Shown one piece after another: positions 1-12,556 of a DNA stretch of 64,000 nucleotides. Below the pieces are notes generated by a model. The model was not told where the DNA came from, ran no database searches, and saw only the letters and a list, made by a program, of their open reading frames with translations. The stretch's first letter is position 1. Each line of letters starts with the position of its first letter. This DNA is from Camillea tinctor. Taxonomy: Eukaryota; Ascomycota; Sordariomycetes; Xylariales; Xylariaceae. Location: assembly GCA_022578605.1 (NCBI GenBank), contig MU394064.1:310001-374000 (forward strand), in the 5' to 3' direction. The position numbers and the translations under genes are program-made.

Positions 1-1768
1 TAGAGGATATATCTTTAGAAATATATAGGGTATATAGCAAGTAATCGATTTAAGAAAATAACCAATTGGTTTTGTTTTTTTTCTTTCAGGAATATTCTTA
101 AGATGTGGTAGTAAGTGGTATAAGTAGGTATGGTATAATGGGAATATAATACTGATAAAATATGTAAGTAGGTAAGATAGATAGCAAGGTAATTATGTAT
201 TTTGAAGAATTATAAACTCAACAAAATCCCATCTCTCTCTCCTCCCCCGATTACCGGTATTGGGCAAGTTTTTAATTCGGAGCTATCGAAAGGGCTTTTG
301 GTGCGGGTTAATTTTCATGATGGGCTTGGATGGTTTGACTTCAAGCTTGGTGGCTTTGCCCCGCGCCGCCGTTACTTGAAGGGAGCTTTTTTAGCTCGGG
401 AATCTTTTAACCCCACCATTCCGAAATCGGCGAGCTTTCAGGTACGTACCTTAGCCTACCTCAACCTTTTTTTTCAATTTGCTGTCGTGTGATAGGTTAT
501 CCTTATAACCATAACCTACTCTATGTGTTACCAGCATACCTCATAACCTATATCGTATACGAAGTGATTTATATATTAAATTAGCTAGACCAGTAGTCTT
601 GAAATCTTTCCGACTTTCCATTCCTAAGTTCTAGCCCCTCCACACATACACATAGGTATAGCACATGCCAAAACTACTATCCTACTTCCCATAAAAAAGA
701 GAAAATATATTCCTTTATATAATCAAACCGCCTTATAATCCAATCCAGTCCAACCCATCAGCCCTCTTCGTCCCTCCCCTTATATCCCCCCTCCCTCATG
801 CACAACCCCCCTCACCAAATCTAGCGCTCTCAAGGTCTTACACACCACCACCATCACCACCAAGCCGGGAACTGGACCCAACCTACCCTACCCTAAGCTC
901 TACCTAACCTACACTCCATCTACCCTACACTCTATCATATATATTGTACCTATGTAACCCCCTTCCCCCTCCCCCTTCCCTTTCCTCCCCTAGCTCTCCA
1001 AAGGCGGGAAACCTTAAACCCACCATTACCCGGGCACTATTAATCCATGTCTATAGTATAAACCAAACCAAACCAAATTTCTTTTTGCCGTCTAATCCGT
1101 CCGATTTACCGAAGCACAGACAGACAAACAGACGTACCTGAACGGACGTATGTTAATTTCATCTGATGTGATGAACTAGAACTCCAGTAGTGGACTGTAT
1201 GAAATATCAAATCGTCAGAATATTCATATCATGTCATACCCAAATAAGAAGTAAAAAAAAAGGAAAAAAAAAGAAACATATAAAAGCGTCACGCATTTAT
1301 CTTCAAATGGATGGAAACAACTATCGACGTATTTCTTCTTCCAAAGTTCTTCAATACATATCCGACTTTCTTGTTATTTATTGCCTAATAAGCATGCTAC
1401 TAAAGAGGTGGGTATCATACTATCTGTGTGTAGGTATGTATATGTATGTGGTGTGTGTATGCGTGCGCATATAAAGGACGATGTTCTTTCGGATACTATA
1501 ATCCCATCGAATCTAGGTAGATCATCTTGTGCTTTTGCTTTTGCTTAATCGATTGCTTCTTTCCTTCTTTTCCATCTTGTCTCTAATATTCCCGACAAAA
1601 AAAAAAACCAGCGTTCTATATTTCCTCATTTCCCTTTCCAGAAAAACAAAACCTTCAGCATAGTAGTAATCCATTCGTGGCTTATGGTATTAACCATGCA
1701 CCGATGAACATCTCCCTCTGTGGTTATAATCCGAGTATACTTAACTTTAAAAAATACCCTTGAACAAA
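1..1768. other. Gene-free left edge and 3' flank of the PHD gene
   Basis: AT-rich and CT-rich low-complexity sequence with poly-A/T runs and many TAGGTA words. An open frame at 202-492 (+) has no recognisable domain and runs straight into a GTACGT donor-like site, so an exon fragment cannot be excluded. Nothing else is supported. The part next to 1768 should hold the 3' UTR of the minus-strand PHD gene. Confidence 0.6.
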
Positions 1769-4247
1769 TCACCTAAATGATTTGAACGACGACTTGTGCG
1801 CCAGCGGCGATGTGGCCGAGATGCGCGGGTTCGACCCTCCCTGGGTTCTCCGTATCTCGCGGCCACGCATACCGTGGGCATTAGGCGTGTTCGCGCAAAA
1901 GGCACATATATATACTCGCGGGAGCGTCTGTCGTGTAATGTTAATGCATTTACCATGGAGCCACATTTCACATGATTCGCTACAGTCGTGTCAGTTATCA
2001 CATGCGATTCAGGGTATCTGGATGCAAGGGAAAAGGGGGGAGGAAGGGAGGTTGCTATGTACCATTGGACCATATAGCCATCTCCATCGATATGGCTATC
2101 GGTTGTATTGCAAACACATCGAATTTGGTTACCCCCATCAGACGAAGGTGTGGGAAGACTAGCTTCTGTGATGCTTGTCGAGGACATGGTCGGGTTAGCG
2201 CTGTACGGCTGCCCCGGCAGGAAGCGTTGATTTGTGTTTAAAGCTATTCTCTTCTGGCGATCTTCAACCACTTTGCGCAATTCACTGACAGCATCGCCAC
2301 GGCTACTTTTACCAGGAATGTTCATCATCGTCTCTGCATCACTTCCCTCCTCATTATGAGGAGAGTCAAGATCGTAGTAGATTCCGAGACTGCTAGCACT
2401 CTGTCCACTTGGATGCTTTTGAGGCGAACGGCTATGGCGTGGGACCGACGGGTTTTGCGGCGCTGGCACAGCAAAAGAATTGTTTCGGCTAGGAATGATA
2501 ATGGGTTCATCATCGGTGGATGATTCGTCGTCATCAGACGAGTGCAAACCCCGGCTGCGGCTACGCCGCTGCCCTTGGGGTCCCATCGAGGATGCTCTGG
2601 GTTCTGTATCATCGTCAACAATTACCGTGGTTTCAGCTCGGGCTCGTCCCCGAGAATCAATCGTGAATTTAACAGAGGTCCGGGTGCGTGGCGCAAGAGT
2701 TTCAGGAATCGACGACAAGCTAGATAGGCGGCTATGGTCGTTCTTTAAGGGAGACGTCCGTCCGTTGGCCCTGGCCACTTGGGATGCTAATCTAACATTA
2801 CTCGGTGGGGGCCCGGGACGAATAGCTGGGGCTAGGTTAGGGAGATTCGATGCTTTACTACCAGGCTTCCGCCCACGTGTCTCGCTAACGCTTCGTGACA
2901 TGTTGGGACGACCATTAGACTTCACCGGAGAGCTTGCAGATGCACGGTCTATCTTTTTACCAGCCCCCTTTTCTTTGGTACTCGCCGATCTACGAACCTG
3001 TCCACGTTTCGACTCCTTGGCCGGTTTTGCGGGGGCCGGCAGTGGCTCTGGTGGAGGGAAAGTCTGCATTAGCGATGACTGCCCCATAATATCGAAGGGA
3101 GCTGGCTCCATGCCCGAGGATGGTGGCCGGGTGAAGAGTAGCCCGGGGTCGACGCCGCCGCCGCCATGGTTCATCATGGAGAAGGGGTCATCGACTGGGG
3201 CCGAGAAAGGGGGGCCAAACATAGATGCGTCCACCATGCTTGTGTCAATGCTCGACATGGGAGGCTTAGGGGCTAAAACGCGCTCCTTTTTAGCGGGAGG
3301 GTTATTCTCTTGGTTTTGAGGAGGCGGTGCCGGTCTAGTCTCCTGGAACATTTCATTGGACTTGCCCCAGTCTAATGAGTTCATAGGCCGGTGGCCGGAA
3401 GTCTGGAACATAGCACCAGCAGAGAAGTCAAGATCCATTCCACTCATATCCGTATCCCAAAAAGGACGGTGGTCACCAAAACCCGGGGCGGCAGCCGGCG
3501 CCGACAGGGGAACTCCATACATATCAATTGGGGTGGTGGCGAAGGTAGCCATGTGCTGCTGCTGCGGCGTACCGCCTACGATAAAGTCCTGTTCGAACTC
3601 GTCATTTTGCATGGTGACTGTCTGGAGCTTCGGGGCAAGCCGCCGTCCCCCCTTATGAGCAGACGGCGGGGGCGTGGCCGTTTGGGTCTCGATCTCTAGC
3701 CTAGTTGTCGACTGTGATCTGCCCGACTTTGGGTGGGCAACACTCTGAAAGTCGTGTTCTGGTGGGTTGAAGCCGGCAACGGATAAGGGGACGGGCGACG
3801 ACTGAAGCCGCCGGGAGGGGTCGACAGGAGGCAATGGCAGATTGGAGTTGGAGGAGAAGTGATTAACATGGGTCGCTATCTCAACAGCAATGTTCTCGGC
3901 AGAAATAGGGAGTTTGGGTTCGGACGAGTCGTATGGCGTGGAGACGGGATAATCGAGAAAGGGACCCTGAGAGCCACGTAGGTTCCCCGGAGTGGAGTTG
4001 AAGACAGAATATTCCTCGGCAAAACGAGGTGTCCAACCAGACGAGTCCTCGAAAGAGGCTCGATTGTTCTTCGGGGTTTCAAGAACGGGGCTCGGAAAAG
4101 CAGCGGAGGTTGGGGTTTGTTTCGGGGTGGGAGGCTGAGCGTTTGGGTCACCAAAGCTATAGACACAGGGCAGGTCAGGACAAACGGAACGCAGCGAGGG
4201 TTGGGGGGAGAACCGGCTTACCTGGACGACGGCCGATCTTCACTCAT
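1769..4247 (-). CDS. PHD-finger nuclear regulator, 776 aa
   Basis: Three exons read on the minus strand: 4247-4222, 4156-2063 and 1979-1769. The introns are 65 bp (4221-4157) and 83 bp (2062-1980), and both have CTGAC branch points. The start is the short first exon beginning MSEDRPSSS; splicing keeps the frame for exactly 777 codons including the stop. Most of the protein is long, disordered and Ser/Pro-rich, with basic patches. At the C-terminus (about residues 687-735) there is a clear C4HC3 PHD finger: it opens RCVCNTTDSHIDGDGY, continues QCESCEMWLHGKC across the second intron, and closes with CAFC. PHD fingers of this type read histone H3 tails, so the likely role is a chromatin-bound transcription regulator, probably a subunit of a histone-modifying complex. 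The specific complex cannot be named from sequence alone. The very long upstream spacer fits a regulated gene. Confidence 0.88.
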
Positions 4248-5887
4248 AGCAAAGACTCAATTATAGCCTAGGAGATGTACAATATCATAGCAATTGCCTA
4301 TCCGGAAGAGACTGTGTTAGGTTGATGGCAATGACAAGTAGTGGTGTGAATTCGGCGAGGAGCGGTGGCCAGACAGGGCGGGTCGGATGGCTAGGGTATT
4401 AATCCTTCAGGGTAAATTGAGTTTCTGAAAACGTGGTCTATTATCGAGTATTAGATCTATAAACAGGAAACGCTCGTAGCAAGCTTCGAATCCAGGTAGG
4501 GAGAGCACACCTATACCACGAAACTTCTTGTTAGCGCACTGCGTTTGCACCCACCAGATTCACGATAGTTCAACAGTGAAGGATGTTAGAGGTATTATGA
4601 GATTTGCTATAAACTTACAATAATAAACAGACTCGTTAAAACATCATTACTCATGAAGCTCCAGGTTGGGAAAACCGATCTCAAAGGGAACGAAGGAATA
4701 ATATACAACAACCAATGGATGGTAATGGGGGTAAGATGTGAAGAAGAGGTGAAAGTTGAGAAGACGTTCCAAAGGTGAGAAACTAAAGTAGGTTAACCCA
4801 GAGAAGAAAACAGGCTAGGGTCCGGTAAATTTTAAGAGATGGACAGGTCTGTGCTGGGATTGTTGCTAAAGTTGGATTCCAATTGTAGGCGGATCGACAC
4901 AAACTGGCGGGGGGAGGAGGAGGAAGGGTTGTCTCTTTTTTTTTTTTGGTTTCCAAATCGGGCCACGGGATATTCCAGATGGAGGACGGTATAATGTAAG
5001 TGAGTTTTTTTGGTTTCTTTTTTTTATGATTTTAAAATCGAAAAAAAAAAATCCGTAAAAAAAGGAAGAGAAGAAGAAAGAATGTTAGTTAAGCTTCTTA
5101 GGTAGACCTTTTTGACAAGTCAGCCCAGGTCAATTCAGTTCAGCTCAACTCCTGTTCTGAAGTAGAGCGAGGGAGGATAAGTCAAAACTTGGTTGGAAGG
5201 GAGTGAATTTCAATAAAAAATTATTGGCTGGGAGGAAACTTGACCAAACCCACACACATACACACATACACATACAGGACTAGGACAGACAAGAAGTGAA
5301 GTCAAGTCAAGTGAAGCGAATTTTATGAGCGCTTGTAGAAGAAAAAGATCTATGCAAAGGGGAAAAGGGAAGGGAAGAAAAAAAAAGTCATAAAACTTCA
5401 CTTGGTAAGAGAGGAGAAAGAAAAAAAGATGATTTCGGCAAAAAAATTATAATAAAAAATAAAGTAAGAATGAGAAACGTCCGGGATGTGTTTTGAAGCT
5501 GGATATCTGAACTCAAACCGGGATTATCCCCGCATGTTACCTGCTCTATATCTGGGAAATCAAGGACTTTTGGCAATAACGTATATAAGGTTAGGGGAAT
5601 TTGATAGTACTTTGATACCCCAATAGCCAGCCCAAGCCCAAGGTTACCCCCCCAAGTTTGACGAAATCCGATCTGTCCGGCTCTAGCCTGTATCTTACGG
5701 CTATAGCAACAGCCAGATAAGTTTATCTGGTCCAGGGATATACGTTTTGTTTGTTAGTGTATTGTGCAACAGCTTATGTTGTAGTGTTGTAGCAGAACCG
5801 AACTAGATTGGAACTGCCACATACAAATTAGCGCTGGGAAGTAGGGACCGTTCAAGTTGGATCTACCCAACCAGAAGGGGGATTCTG

Positions 5888-5945
5888 CCGTCTTCTGCCT
5901 GCTCTGCCTGCTCTCTGCCTGCTCTGCCTAGTAGACCTAGTAGAC
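5888..5945. repeat. Short tandem repeat, CTGCCTGCT unit
   Basis: CTGCCTGCTCTGCCTGCT-type units are repeated about four times. They are followed directly by two copies of CTAGTAGAC. This is a simple tandem array in noncoding DNA; no function is visible. Confidence 0.75.
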
Positions 5946-8900
5946 CTTGCATGCTTAGGGACTCTGGACCTGCAGCAGAGCACATGCTTTTTTCCCTTTC
6001 CTCACACAAGTTCCCAGTTAGCGTATCTGTGCTCGCTGCATAAATTGTATGATAGTAATCGGGGACAAGATCGAGTCCGGCGGAATGTCCGCAAAAAAAA
6101 AAGAAAAAAGGACAAGTCATGAGTTGTCAATTCGTATGCGTATGTATGCACCAAGTAAAATAAGATGGCAGAATTACCCTTCACCCTTTTCTTGTTCTTC
6201 TCCTCATCTTTTTTCTGACATATAAATTAAGACATCTCACCAAGTCAGTGGACACAGCGTTTAAGAGAAGACCAAAAAAAAGACGAGGTTGTTGTTCATG
6301 GGAATTCGGTAATATGGGTCGTTCTATGGGATTCCGAGGATTAGGTTGGGGACGGTGAACCTGCATGAATATGGAGCACCTTTTTGTGAGTCAACCCAAG
6401 TGGTGCTATTATGTACAATCCAGGTAGTAAAGTAGTATGTGCAGGCCCCACGAAAAAGAACTAACTGCATTGTTGGGTGAGCCTTTAAGAGGAGGTATCG
6501 GCGCGGGGTTTTATTTTCTTTAGTCAGGAACATGCCGCCACAGAGTTATATCTGCCTGTCTGCCTATCTATCCGTCTGTCTTGTCAAGTAATGCCGATGC
6601 TTACCATCAGTACTACTATGTAATGTAGTAACCTAGATAAATGTAAGTAGAAGAGGTACCTAAGTATGTACTTCGTATAGGTTACACACTTTACCTGGGT
6701 TTAGTATGTAGATAAGTTTTGATGTCGTCAATGTGCAACATCAACTCAACCCCTGAAAAGCACGAGGGCTAAATTGTTTTTTTTATTATTTCTATTTTTT
6801 GTTCCCTTTCCCTTTTTACCACCCTCTCCCCTTTCTAGGTTCTTTTTGTTTTGTTTCCATCATAGACAGCCCACTGATAGGGCAAATAATCGCCTCATCA
6901 TATCATCCGAGGACTGCATCTGGCGTCAAGATCAACCCCCTGATAAGCTACCAATTCATGGCTTAAGGTATCATCGCGCCAAACCGTACCACATGCCAAC
7001 TTCGACAAGCGCCAGGGTTGTTGACTTTTTTGTTTTGCTTCGTATGAGAGCAGTGTAACCTCCCCACGAGTTGATATTATTAGGTTAGAAACGACGATAG
7101 GAAACGAACAAAAAAACAGTTGGGCTTGAAACAAGCTTGAACCTAGTCGATAGGTTCTGGATGTCATGTCTTGTGCTGATGTCTCGTGTTATTATACAAG
7201 AACAGAGAACAGAGGACTAGACAAAGGACTAGACCTCGACCTGCCTGACTAGCTAAAACAGCCGGCATGGCTAAAGCACCAATGGTCAGGGCCGTGGCTA
7301 AGCACCATTTCCTGAGTGGGAAGGCCAGTGACGTCGGATTTGCATATCTCAGCTGCATCGCAAGCAGCTCATTTAAATCTTTTATATAAAAGAAAGCATT
7401 GTCATCTCTTAAATACGAACATTTCAGCCATATCTAACCGGCATGGAAAATAAACCATTGCATATAAATGTGAGTGAGGCTGCAGAACTGCTATGTAAGC
7501 AGACCGGTGAAGGGTGAAGCAGTGACCTATAATCTTACTACCTTAGGTATGGCTTCATGTTGTTGGGGATCAAACGGGATCAAACGGGATCAAATGGATG
7601 GGGGGCAGGAAAAAAAAAGGGAAGAGGGGTGGAAAAGAAAGATGCTAACCTAAAATCTATCGGTGGCTGGAGTTGTTCTAAGTTAGGTGCCTATCTATCC
7701 TAAAGTTTTTACCAGCCAGCAGCCTACATACAATTACATTACCGTACGTAGGGTTTAGAATGGGTTTCTGAGGGGTAGGATTGGAGATGGCCGTACCTGA
7801 TTGGTGCATAGGCCTTTTAACTAGTTCCCCCCAAAAAGTATCAATTAAACCTCCACATTCCCCATCCCGAAGACTAAAACTAAGACTAACCTAGGTTAAC
7901 TGCTAACTTTCACTTTTGTTCGTGCTGTTGGTCCGGTGCTGTCAGCGAACATTAGGTTTAACCTAGTTCAAATAGGACCATCTTTTGTTCACTAAATGCT
8001 GTACGCTCCGCCATCCGCCGGTATCCTCACCGCCTCAGAACCATTAACCCTTAATCCTCAAATCGTATAAACTCCAGGTATACTCCGTACATATTACATA
8101 ACCTCTCCGCTCTAAGACTAATAAGAATAAGATCCAGATGTCAAGTAACACTCAGTTATGCCCAACCCAGGGATTACGTAGCACACCAACCTCCTCCCTA
8201 GGGGCCACTGCTTATAAGACATCGATTGATAGTTATAGTGCCACGGCAATAACCGTAGAGACAACAAAACAACATCAACTAGGTGATATATAATTTAGTC
8301 AAGTAGATTAGACATAACTCCACTAGCGCTTAACTGGTAAATTTGGAAACTCACATGTCCTCGACATAACCCAACCTATACCTAAGCATAGCTTCGTAAT
8401 GAACAACATGTTTTCTCTCTATCAATGCTCAAAAATAATCCCAACCTGAAACTCTAGTCAGGTCAGAACATCCCACCGGGAGAGAGGCCTAAGCAAGTTC
8501 AATACTGCAAACCTCCGACCTCCCCCCTTTTTTTCCCCAACCACAACGTTGCTAAGCCACGAACCACATAATAACCGATAATAATGTCTCAACTATACGC
8601 CCTTTTTTTTTTTCTCATGTTGTGACCTAGTAAGAAAGGGGGGACCTTCGGAGTTGGTATAAATTTGGAATGATGCTACACAGCGCAGCGCAGGATGGAC
8701 AACCCTCTCTGTCTCATTCCATCGAGGACACCACATCTTATAGAGCAACCTAAGCGCCTATCCCCCTCCTCCCCCCTTAGAGGTTAAAAAAATGGAGAGG
8801 AATATCCCGTGAATATGCCGTGCGACCCCCGGCCTCTCGTCCTACACTTTAATTTATCCCCGGAGCAGCGCCGACCTATGCTCCGGCCCCCTCCCTGTTT

Positions 8901-9926
8901 TTTTCCCCTTTTTTTTCAGATGCCTTTTTCTGGTCTCTCCCCCCTACTTCACTCCCCACGTGCGGGTGCATCCAAACACTAATATTCCCTTAAAGTTACC
9001 ACGTAAAGATGTCGGCGGCGTCGCCAGTGTAACGGCGGGAGGCGCTTATAAGAAGAAAAAAAAAAGAAAAACCCCAAAAGACCAACCAACCCGCCCGTCT
9101 AGCTAATTCGGCGGCAGTGCATATTTTTCCAATTCCCTCGTTTCATATCAGCCGCGGCGGGATGGAATGCGATGGGGTGTCTGGGCAGAATCAGTATATC
9201 CGGTCCCCCTTTTTTTTCAAGGTGTGCCACATCACGCAGCCCCGTGGCTGGAACACGCCGGTGACGCTGCAGAAAGATTTGTCGTCAGGGGTTGTTTCTA
9301 TTTTATCTGAACGGGAAGCCCATTGGCGAATTGGCCTGCGTCTATGATGGTGGATGTTTGGTTTCGACTGCTGCTACGGGGGACTTTCAGCCTTTCGTGC
9401 TCTTCGCCTGGTGATCACTTCCATTGGCTGCTTTGGTTCTACCATACATCTCCATATAAAACTAAAAGGGGCACGTCGCCATCGATTAGTCAATTGGCAA
9501 AATAGGAGCATGTAATTGTCGCGAGCCTGGTATAGCTATTCTTGGCCCCTGCGCATCTACATATCAAAGTCGCACTATCAAGTACATTAGTTGCCCATCA
9601 TATATTTCTCATGGAATCTGTCAATATATTCTATAGCGCAAAGCCCTTGTTTGCTCCAGATTACACAAGTCCGACAACATAACGCCACCAACGTCTCCTG
9701 GAAATTATGCTCCGGGAACGATTGGATGGTACATAGACTACAGAGCATTTTATTGGTGGCCATGCGAAGGCTCTTCCATGGCATGAGTCCGAGAAGAACA
9801 GGGAAAGAACAAGAATGGAACTACTTCTATGAGTTCCTTGTTTTATGTAGCACCACAAGGAGACTTAGTCGTGAAAACTGTCAGTTTATGGTAGGATTTA
9901 CGCCTGAGATTGATGTATCCCCTGAA

Positions 9927-9998
9927 CACGTGTTAGCCCACGTGTGATAAAGACGTGGAAATGACGATATCCGGGGAAATATATTGACGTACCACGTG
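9927..9998. promoter_or_regulatory. Cluster of three CACGTG E-boxes
   Basis: Perfect CACGTG palindromes lie at 9927-9932, 9939-9944 and 9993-9998. CACGTG is the core site of bHLH factors (SREBP/Pho4/Cbf1 types) in fungi. No start codon of a supported gene lies within 1 kb downstream on either strand, so its target is unknown. Confidence 0.4.
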
Positions 9999-10393
9999 AT
10001 GAAGGCAGTGATCGGTAATATCCATATAGCTGCTTCGATGCCTATATAAGCCGCTTCAGAAGTATATAGGTGAGATATATCATATTTACATATATAATGT
10101 AGCATGCGTGGAGATAAGGCAGAACGTCCGCCGTCAAACTCGGTGTTCCTATAGAGCATAATGATACTTATGCTTATTATGATTAATTTTTAGGCGCCTT
10201 GGAGCCCATTATGATTATGTGGTGCATGATGTGTTGCTGAGATACCCCCTCCTCTGTTCCCCTCCTGCGCCATTCTACAACGCCCTAGGTAGCCAAGTCC
10301 CAATAGCCATATGTTCCATCACCGCCGGTGGTATTTACATTCGATCAGGCTTGTCTATGTCCGTAGCGTAGTAAACAGCAAGAGATGAGCCAA

Positions 10394-11191
10394 TCAAGCC
10401 AACCCCCTTATCCTTCCGAAAACCCCCAGATTCCTCATCGCCCCGGACGACTGCGTCTCGCCGACAGGAGATCCTGCTTCCGTAGCCGTCCCCGAGATCT
10501 CAGCAGCAGTAGCGGTAGCGGTAGCAGTAGTCGACGCCGTGTTCTCCTCAGCCCCGAAGACATTGACCAGTCCCCTGCCACCGCAGAACGTCTCGTTGTC
10601 GCCCGCGCAGGGCGTGTTGCAGTCCGTCTGGTTGTCCGCCCAGTTGCCGGCCACGTAGCTGCTGCACCAGCACTGGTTCCCGTCCTGCACCCCCGCGAAG
10701 ACGTACGCCCGGAGATAGCACGCGTTCTCGCACGCGGGAACCGTCAGCGCGGCGTCGCCGCCCGCGGGGCTCACGCGCTCCTCGAGGATAGGCAGCGAGG
10801 GGTCCTCCACGTAGCACCCCCTCTCGGCCCAGGAGGTAGGCGAGGGTCCGGGGGTGGTGGCCGTAGAGCTAGTAGACGTTCTTGCTGTCGTCGAGGAAGA
10901 AGCAGATGATGAAGTGCTCGGGGTCGTGTTGTTGAGCCGCGACAGCGTCACGATGCAGTACGACTGCCACTCCCAGGGCTGGCAGTCCAGCCCGACGGAG
11001 GGGTTCCATGCGTGGAACTCCTCGGCCGTGATCCCGAAGTAGTCGCGCACGTACTCACATGACTCGCCCGCGCTGTTGTTGTACCACTCGACGCAGTCTG
11101 CAGCTGTCGCTGGATCCCATTGCAGCTGTGGGGTGGCGGTCCCGCAGGCGCTGCGGAGCGCCACGAGCAGGAATAATAGGGAGGCCTTCAT
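10394..11191 (-). CDS. Secreted LysM + WSC carbohydrate-binding protein, 265 aa
   Basis: Single exon starting MKASLLFLLVALRSACG, a typical signal peptide. Residues of about 30-80 form one LysM module (DCVEWYNNSAGESCEYV, then FHAWNPSVGLDC), which in fungi binds chitin or related glycans. A Ser/Thr-rich linker (about 90-120) follows, then a WSC domain (about 123-215) with the usual Cys pattern, including ACENAC, QCWCSS, CNTPC and FCGG. The tail is Ala/Thr-rich, with no obvious transmembrane segment or GPI signal, so the protein is probably released or wall-associated. LysM plus WSC suggests glycan shielding or wall organisation; an effector role is possible but not shown. The coding region is much richer in GC than its flanks. 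Confidence 0.88.
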   Translation of the reverse strand: MKASLLFLLVALRSACGTATPQLQWDPATAADCVEWYNNSAGESCEYVRDYFGITAEEFHAWNPSVGLDCQPWEWQSYCIVTLSRLNNTTPSTSSSASSSTTARTSTSSTATTPGPSPTSWAERGCYVEDPSLPILEERVSPAGGDAALTVPACENACYLRAYVFAGVQDGNQCWCSSYVAGNWADNQTDCNTPCAGDNETFCGGRGLVNVFGAEENTASTTATATATAAEISGTATEAGSPVGETQSSGAMRNLGVFGRIRGLA

Positions 11192-11841
11192 GGCGCGAGG
11201 AGTGGACGAGGGACGATCGGCGGTAGGACGAGGAACGGATGTCCAGCGATGGTTGGAATCATGGGCAGAGATTACGGTTATAACTAGTGATCTTTCTTCG
11301 CTTGCTTACTTCTGTTTTTTTTCTTCTTTCCATCTTTCATCGCTTGGCGCCAAGCATATCTCATCTTACGGCTCATATCGGTGTTAGTCTAGTTGTAGTC
11401 TAGAGTCTGAGTCAAGACCGAATAAGCAGGTTCCTCCTTGCAACGACACTTTACGCTCCCTATCCGCTTATACAGTTTCCGGGCGTGTGATCGTATAAAG
11501 GGTAGCATGTAACAGTTCGAGCAAGTTTGTGCCACAGCGGCTGTGAGACGATACTCAGCGAGGGGCCAACAATGTCTTTGTAGATACCATTCCCTAGATA
11601 TCAAAGACGGGTGACCATATACAGGTCACAAAGGTGAATGAGATTCGTCAGCGTAGTGGTAAATAAAATCATGTTAAAGCTAACTATTCACTTCAGAACC
11701 AACATCCATATATTTCCTCACATGCTATCCTCTGACTATTAATAGCTGTTGGCAGCCTTTCTCCTTCCGTTTCGAGTTACGAGCCGCATACTCACTTCGC
11801 TGTCTACCTACGCTGAGCCCTGCTCTTAGGAACCAACAACG
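11192..11841. other. Divergent promoter region
   Basis: 650 bp between the minus-strand LysM-WSC gene and the plus-strand 2EXR gene. It should carry both promoters. A CT-rich tract with a long T run lies at 11310-11345 on the plus strand. No further gene is seen. Confidence 0.6.
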
Positions 11842-12441
11842 ATGTCCACCTTTCATTTATTTTCACACCTCCCGATCGAGCTTCGCCTTCACATCTGGGC
11901 CTCGACAGTGGAGCCTCGTATTGTAGAGGTCCGCGTCGTATATAAATGCTACGGAAGTGTCCAAAAGCTTATCACGCCCACGCCAGTTCCGGCAATACTC
12001 CAAACCTGCTCAGAAGCTCGGAACTTGGGTCTATACAAGCAGGCCTTCTCCGAGATCGCTGACACCAGGGCCAACGTCGCCGAAGGCCTCGATTCGCGCT
12101 ATGTGTGGCTCAACTTGGACATCGATATGGTTTCTATTGGGAACACCATGTTCCACGTTTTTGAACACGTCGCAAAATCCATCAAGCGGCTGAGGTTCGA
12201 GCGCGAATACCAGAAGACATGGTTCTACCACTTTGAAAAAGAGAGACTCCGGAGTTGGGTAAACGTGGAGGAGATTCATGTGGTTTGTGCAGATGGGATG
12301 GGGGCATGGCACAAGGCTGTAGAACGAGTCCCCTGGCCTTGCGCCCTAGAAAACCTATGGTTCTTTGATACGAATAATGGTGGAATGATGAAAGGCTCCG
12401 ATATGCTACGTATGCTGCTTAATGAACAGCAGGGGTATTAG
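11842..12441 (+). CDS. 2EXR domain protein, 199 aa
   Basis: Intronless frame starting MSTFHLFSHLPIELRLHIW. The pattern F..LP.ELRL.IW followed by EPRIVEVR and then ILQTCSEAR is the signature of the fungal 2EXR (F-box-like) family, which is greatly expanded in Pezizomycotina and has no established biochemical role. The length is usual for short family members. The frame is intact. The stop at 12439-12441 is followed directly by a reverse-oriented copy of the small dispersed element (12443-12500), which probably lies in the 3' UTR, and then by a decayed NLR. Confidence 0.85.
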   Translation: MSTFHLFSHLPIELRLHIWASTVEPRIVEVRVVYKCYGSVQKLITPTPVPAILQTCSEARNLGLYKQAFSEIADTRANVAEGLDSRYVWLNLDIDMVSIGNTMFHVFEHVAKSIKRLRFEREYQKTWFYHFEKERLRSWVNVEEIHVVCADGMGAWHKAVERVPWPCALENLWFFDTNNGGMMKGSDMLRMLLNEQQGY

Positions 12442-12442
12442 T

Positions 12443-12500
12443 CGTGGACGTTTTCAAAGTAATAGCAGGGTAAGCTATTAGCATGCGCTTTTGCTTAATA
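12443..12500 (-). repeat. Small dispersed element, copy C (degenerate)
   Basis: Read on the minus strand this segment starts TATTAAGCAAAAGCG and continues through GCTAATAGCTT to GCTATTA. This matches copy A at 18719-18779 almost base for base over the first 24 positions after the terminus. The terminal TGTCA of copy A is TATTA here, which is a G-to-A and a C-to-T change and so fits decay by transitions. The right half is more diverged and no clear target duplication remains. It sits 2 bp downstream of the 2EXR stop codon. Confidence 0.7.
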
Positions 12501-12556
12501 GAATCATAGGCCAAGCAAGGATATGACTGGCCGAGTAGTCGGAATTTCTTCCCAAA

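Larger units (their letters stand above)
4248..10393. other. About 6.1 kb with no supported gene
   Basis: Long spacer upstream of the minus-strand PHD gene and downstream of the minus-strand LysM-WSC gene. It holds poly-purine and poly-pyrimidine runs, microsatellites (5888-5945; three 12-mers starting near 7566) and many CCTA/TAGG words. No open frame shows a domain or a convincing exon chain. The first 1-2 kb next to 4247 must hold the promoter and 5' UTR of the PHD gene. The rest may hold noncoding RNA or degenerate DNA. Confidence 0.6.

Noticed and set aside
202..492. 96-codon open frame at the left edge
   Set aside because: No domain, low-complexity start, no partner exon; could be an exon fragment but cannot be supported.
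2480..3319. 279-codon plus-strand frame antisense to the PHD gene
   Set aside because: Shadow of the Ser/Pro-rich minus-strand exon; no start context or domain.
4480..4500. T-loop-like TTCGAATCC suggesting a tRNA
   Set aside because: No matching acceptor, D or anticodon stems around it.
9591..9947. Overlapping frames on both strands near the E-box cluster
   Set aside because: Mutually antisense, no recognisable domain, no consistent exon chain.
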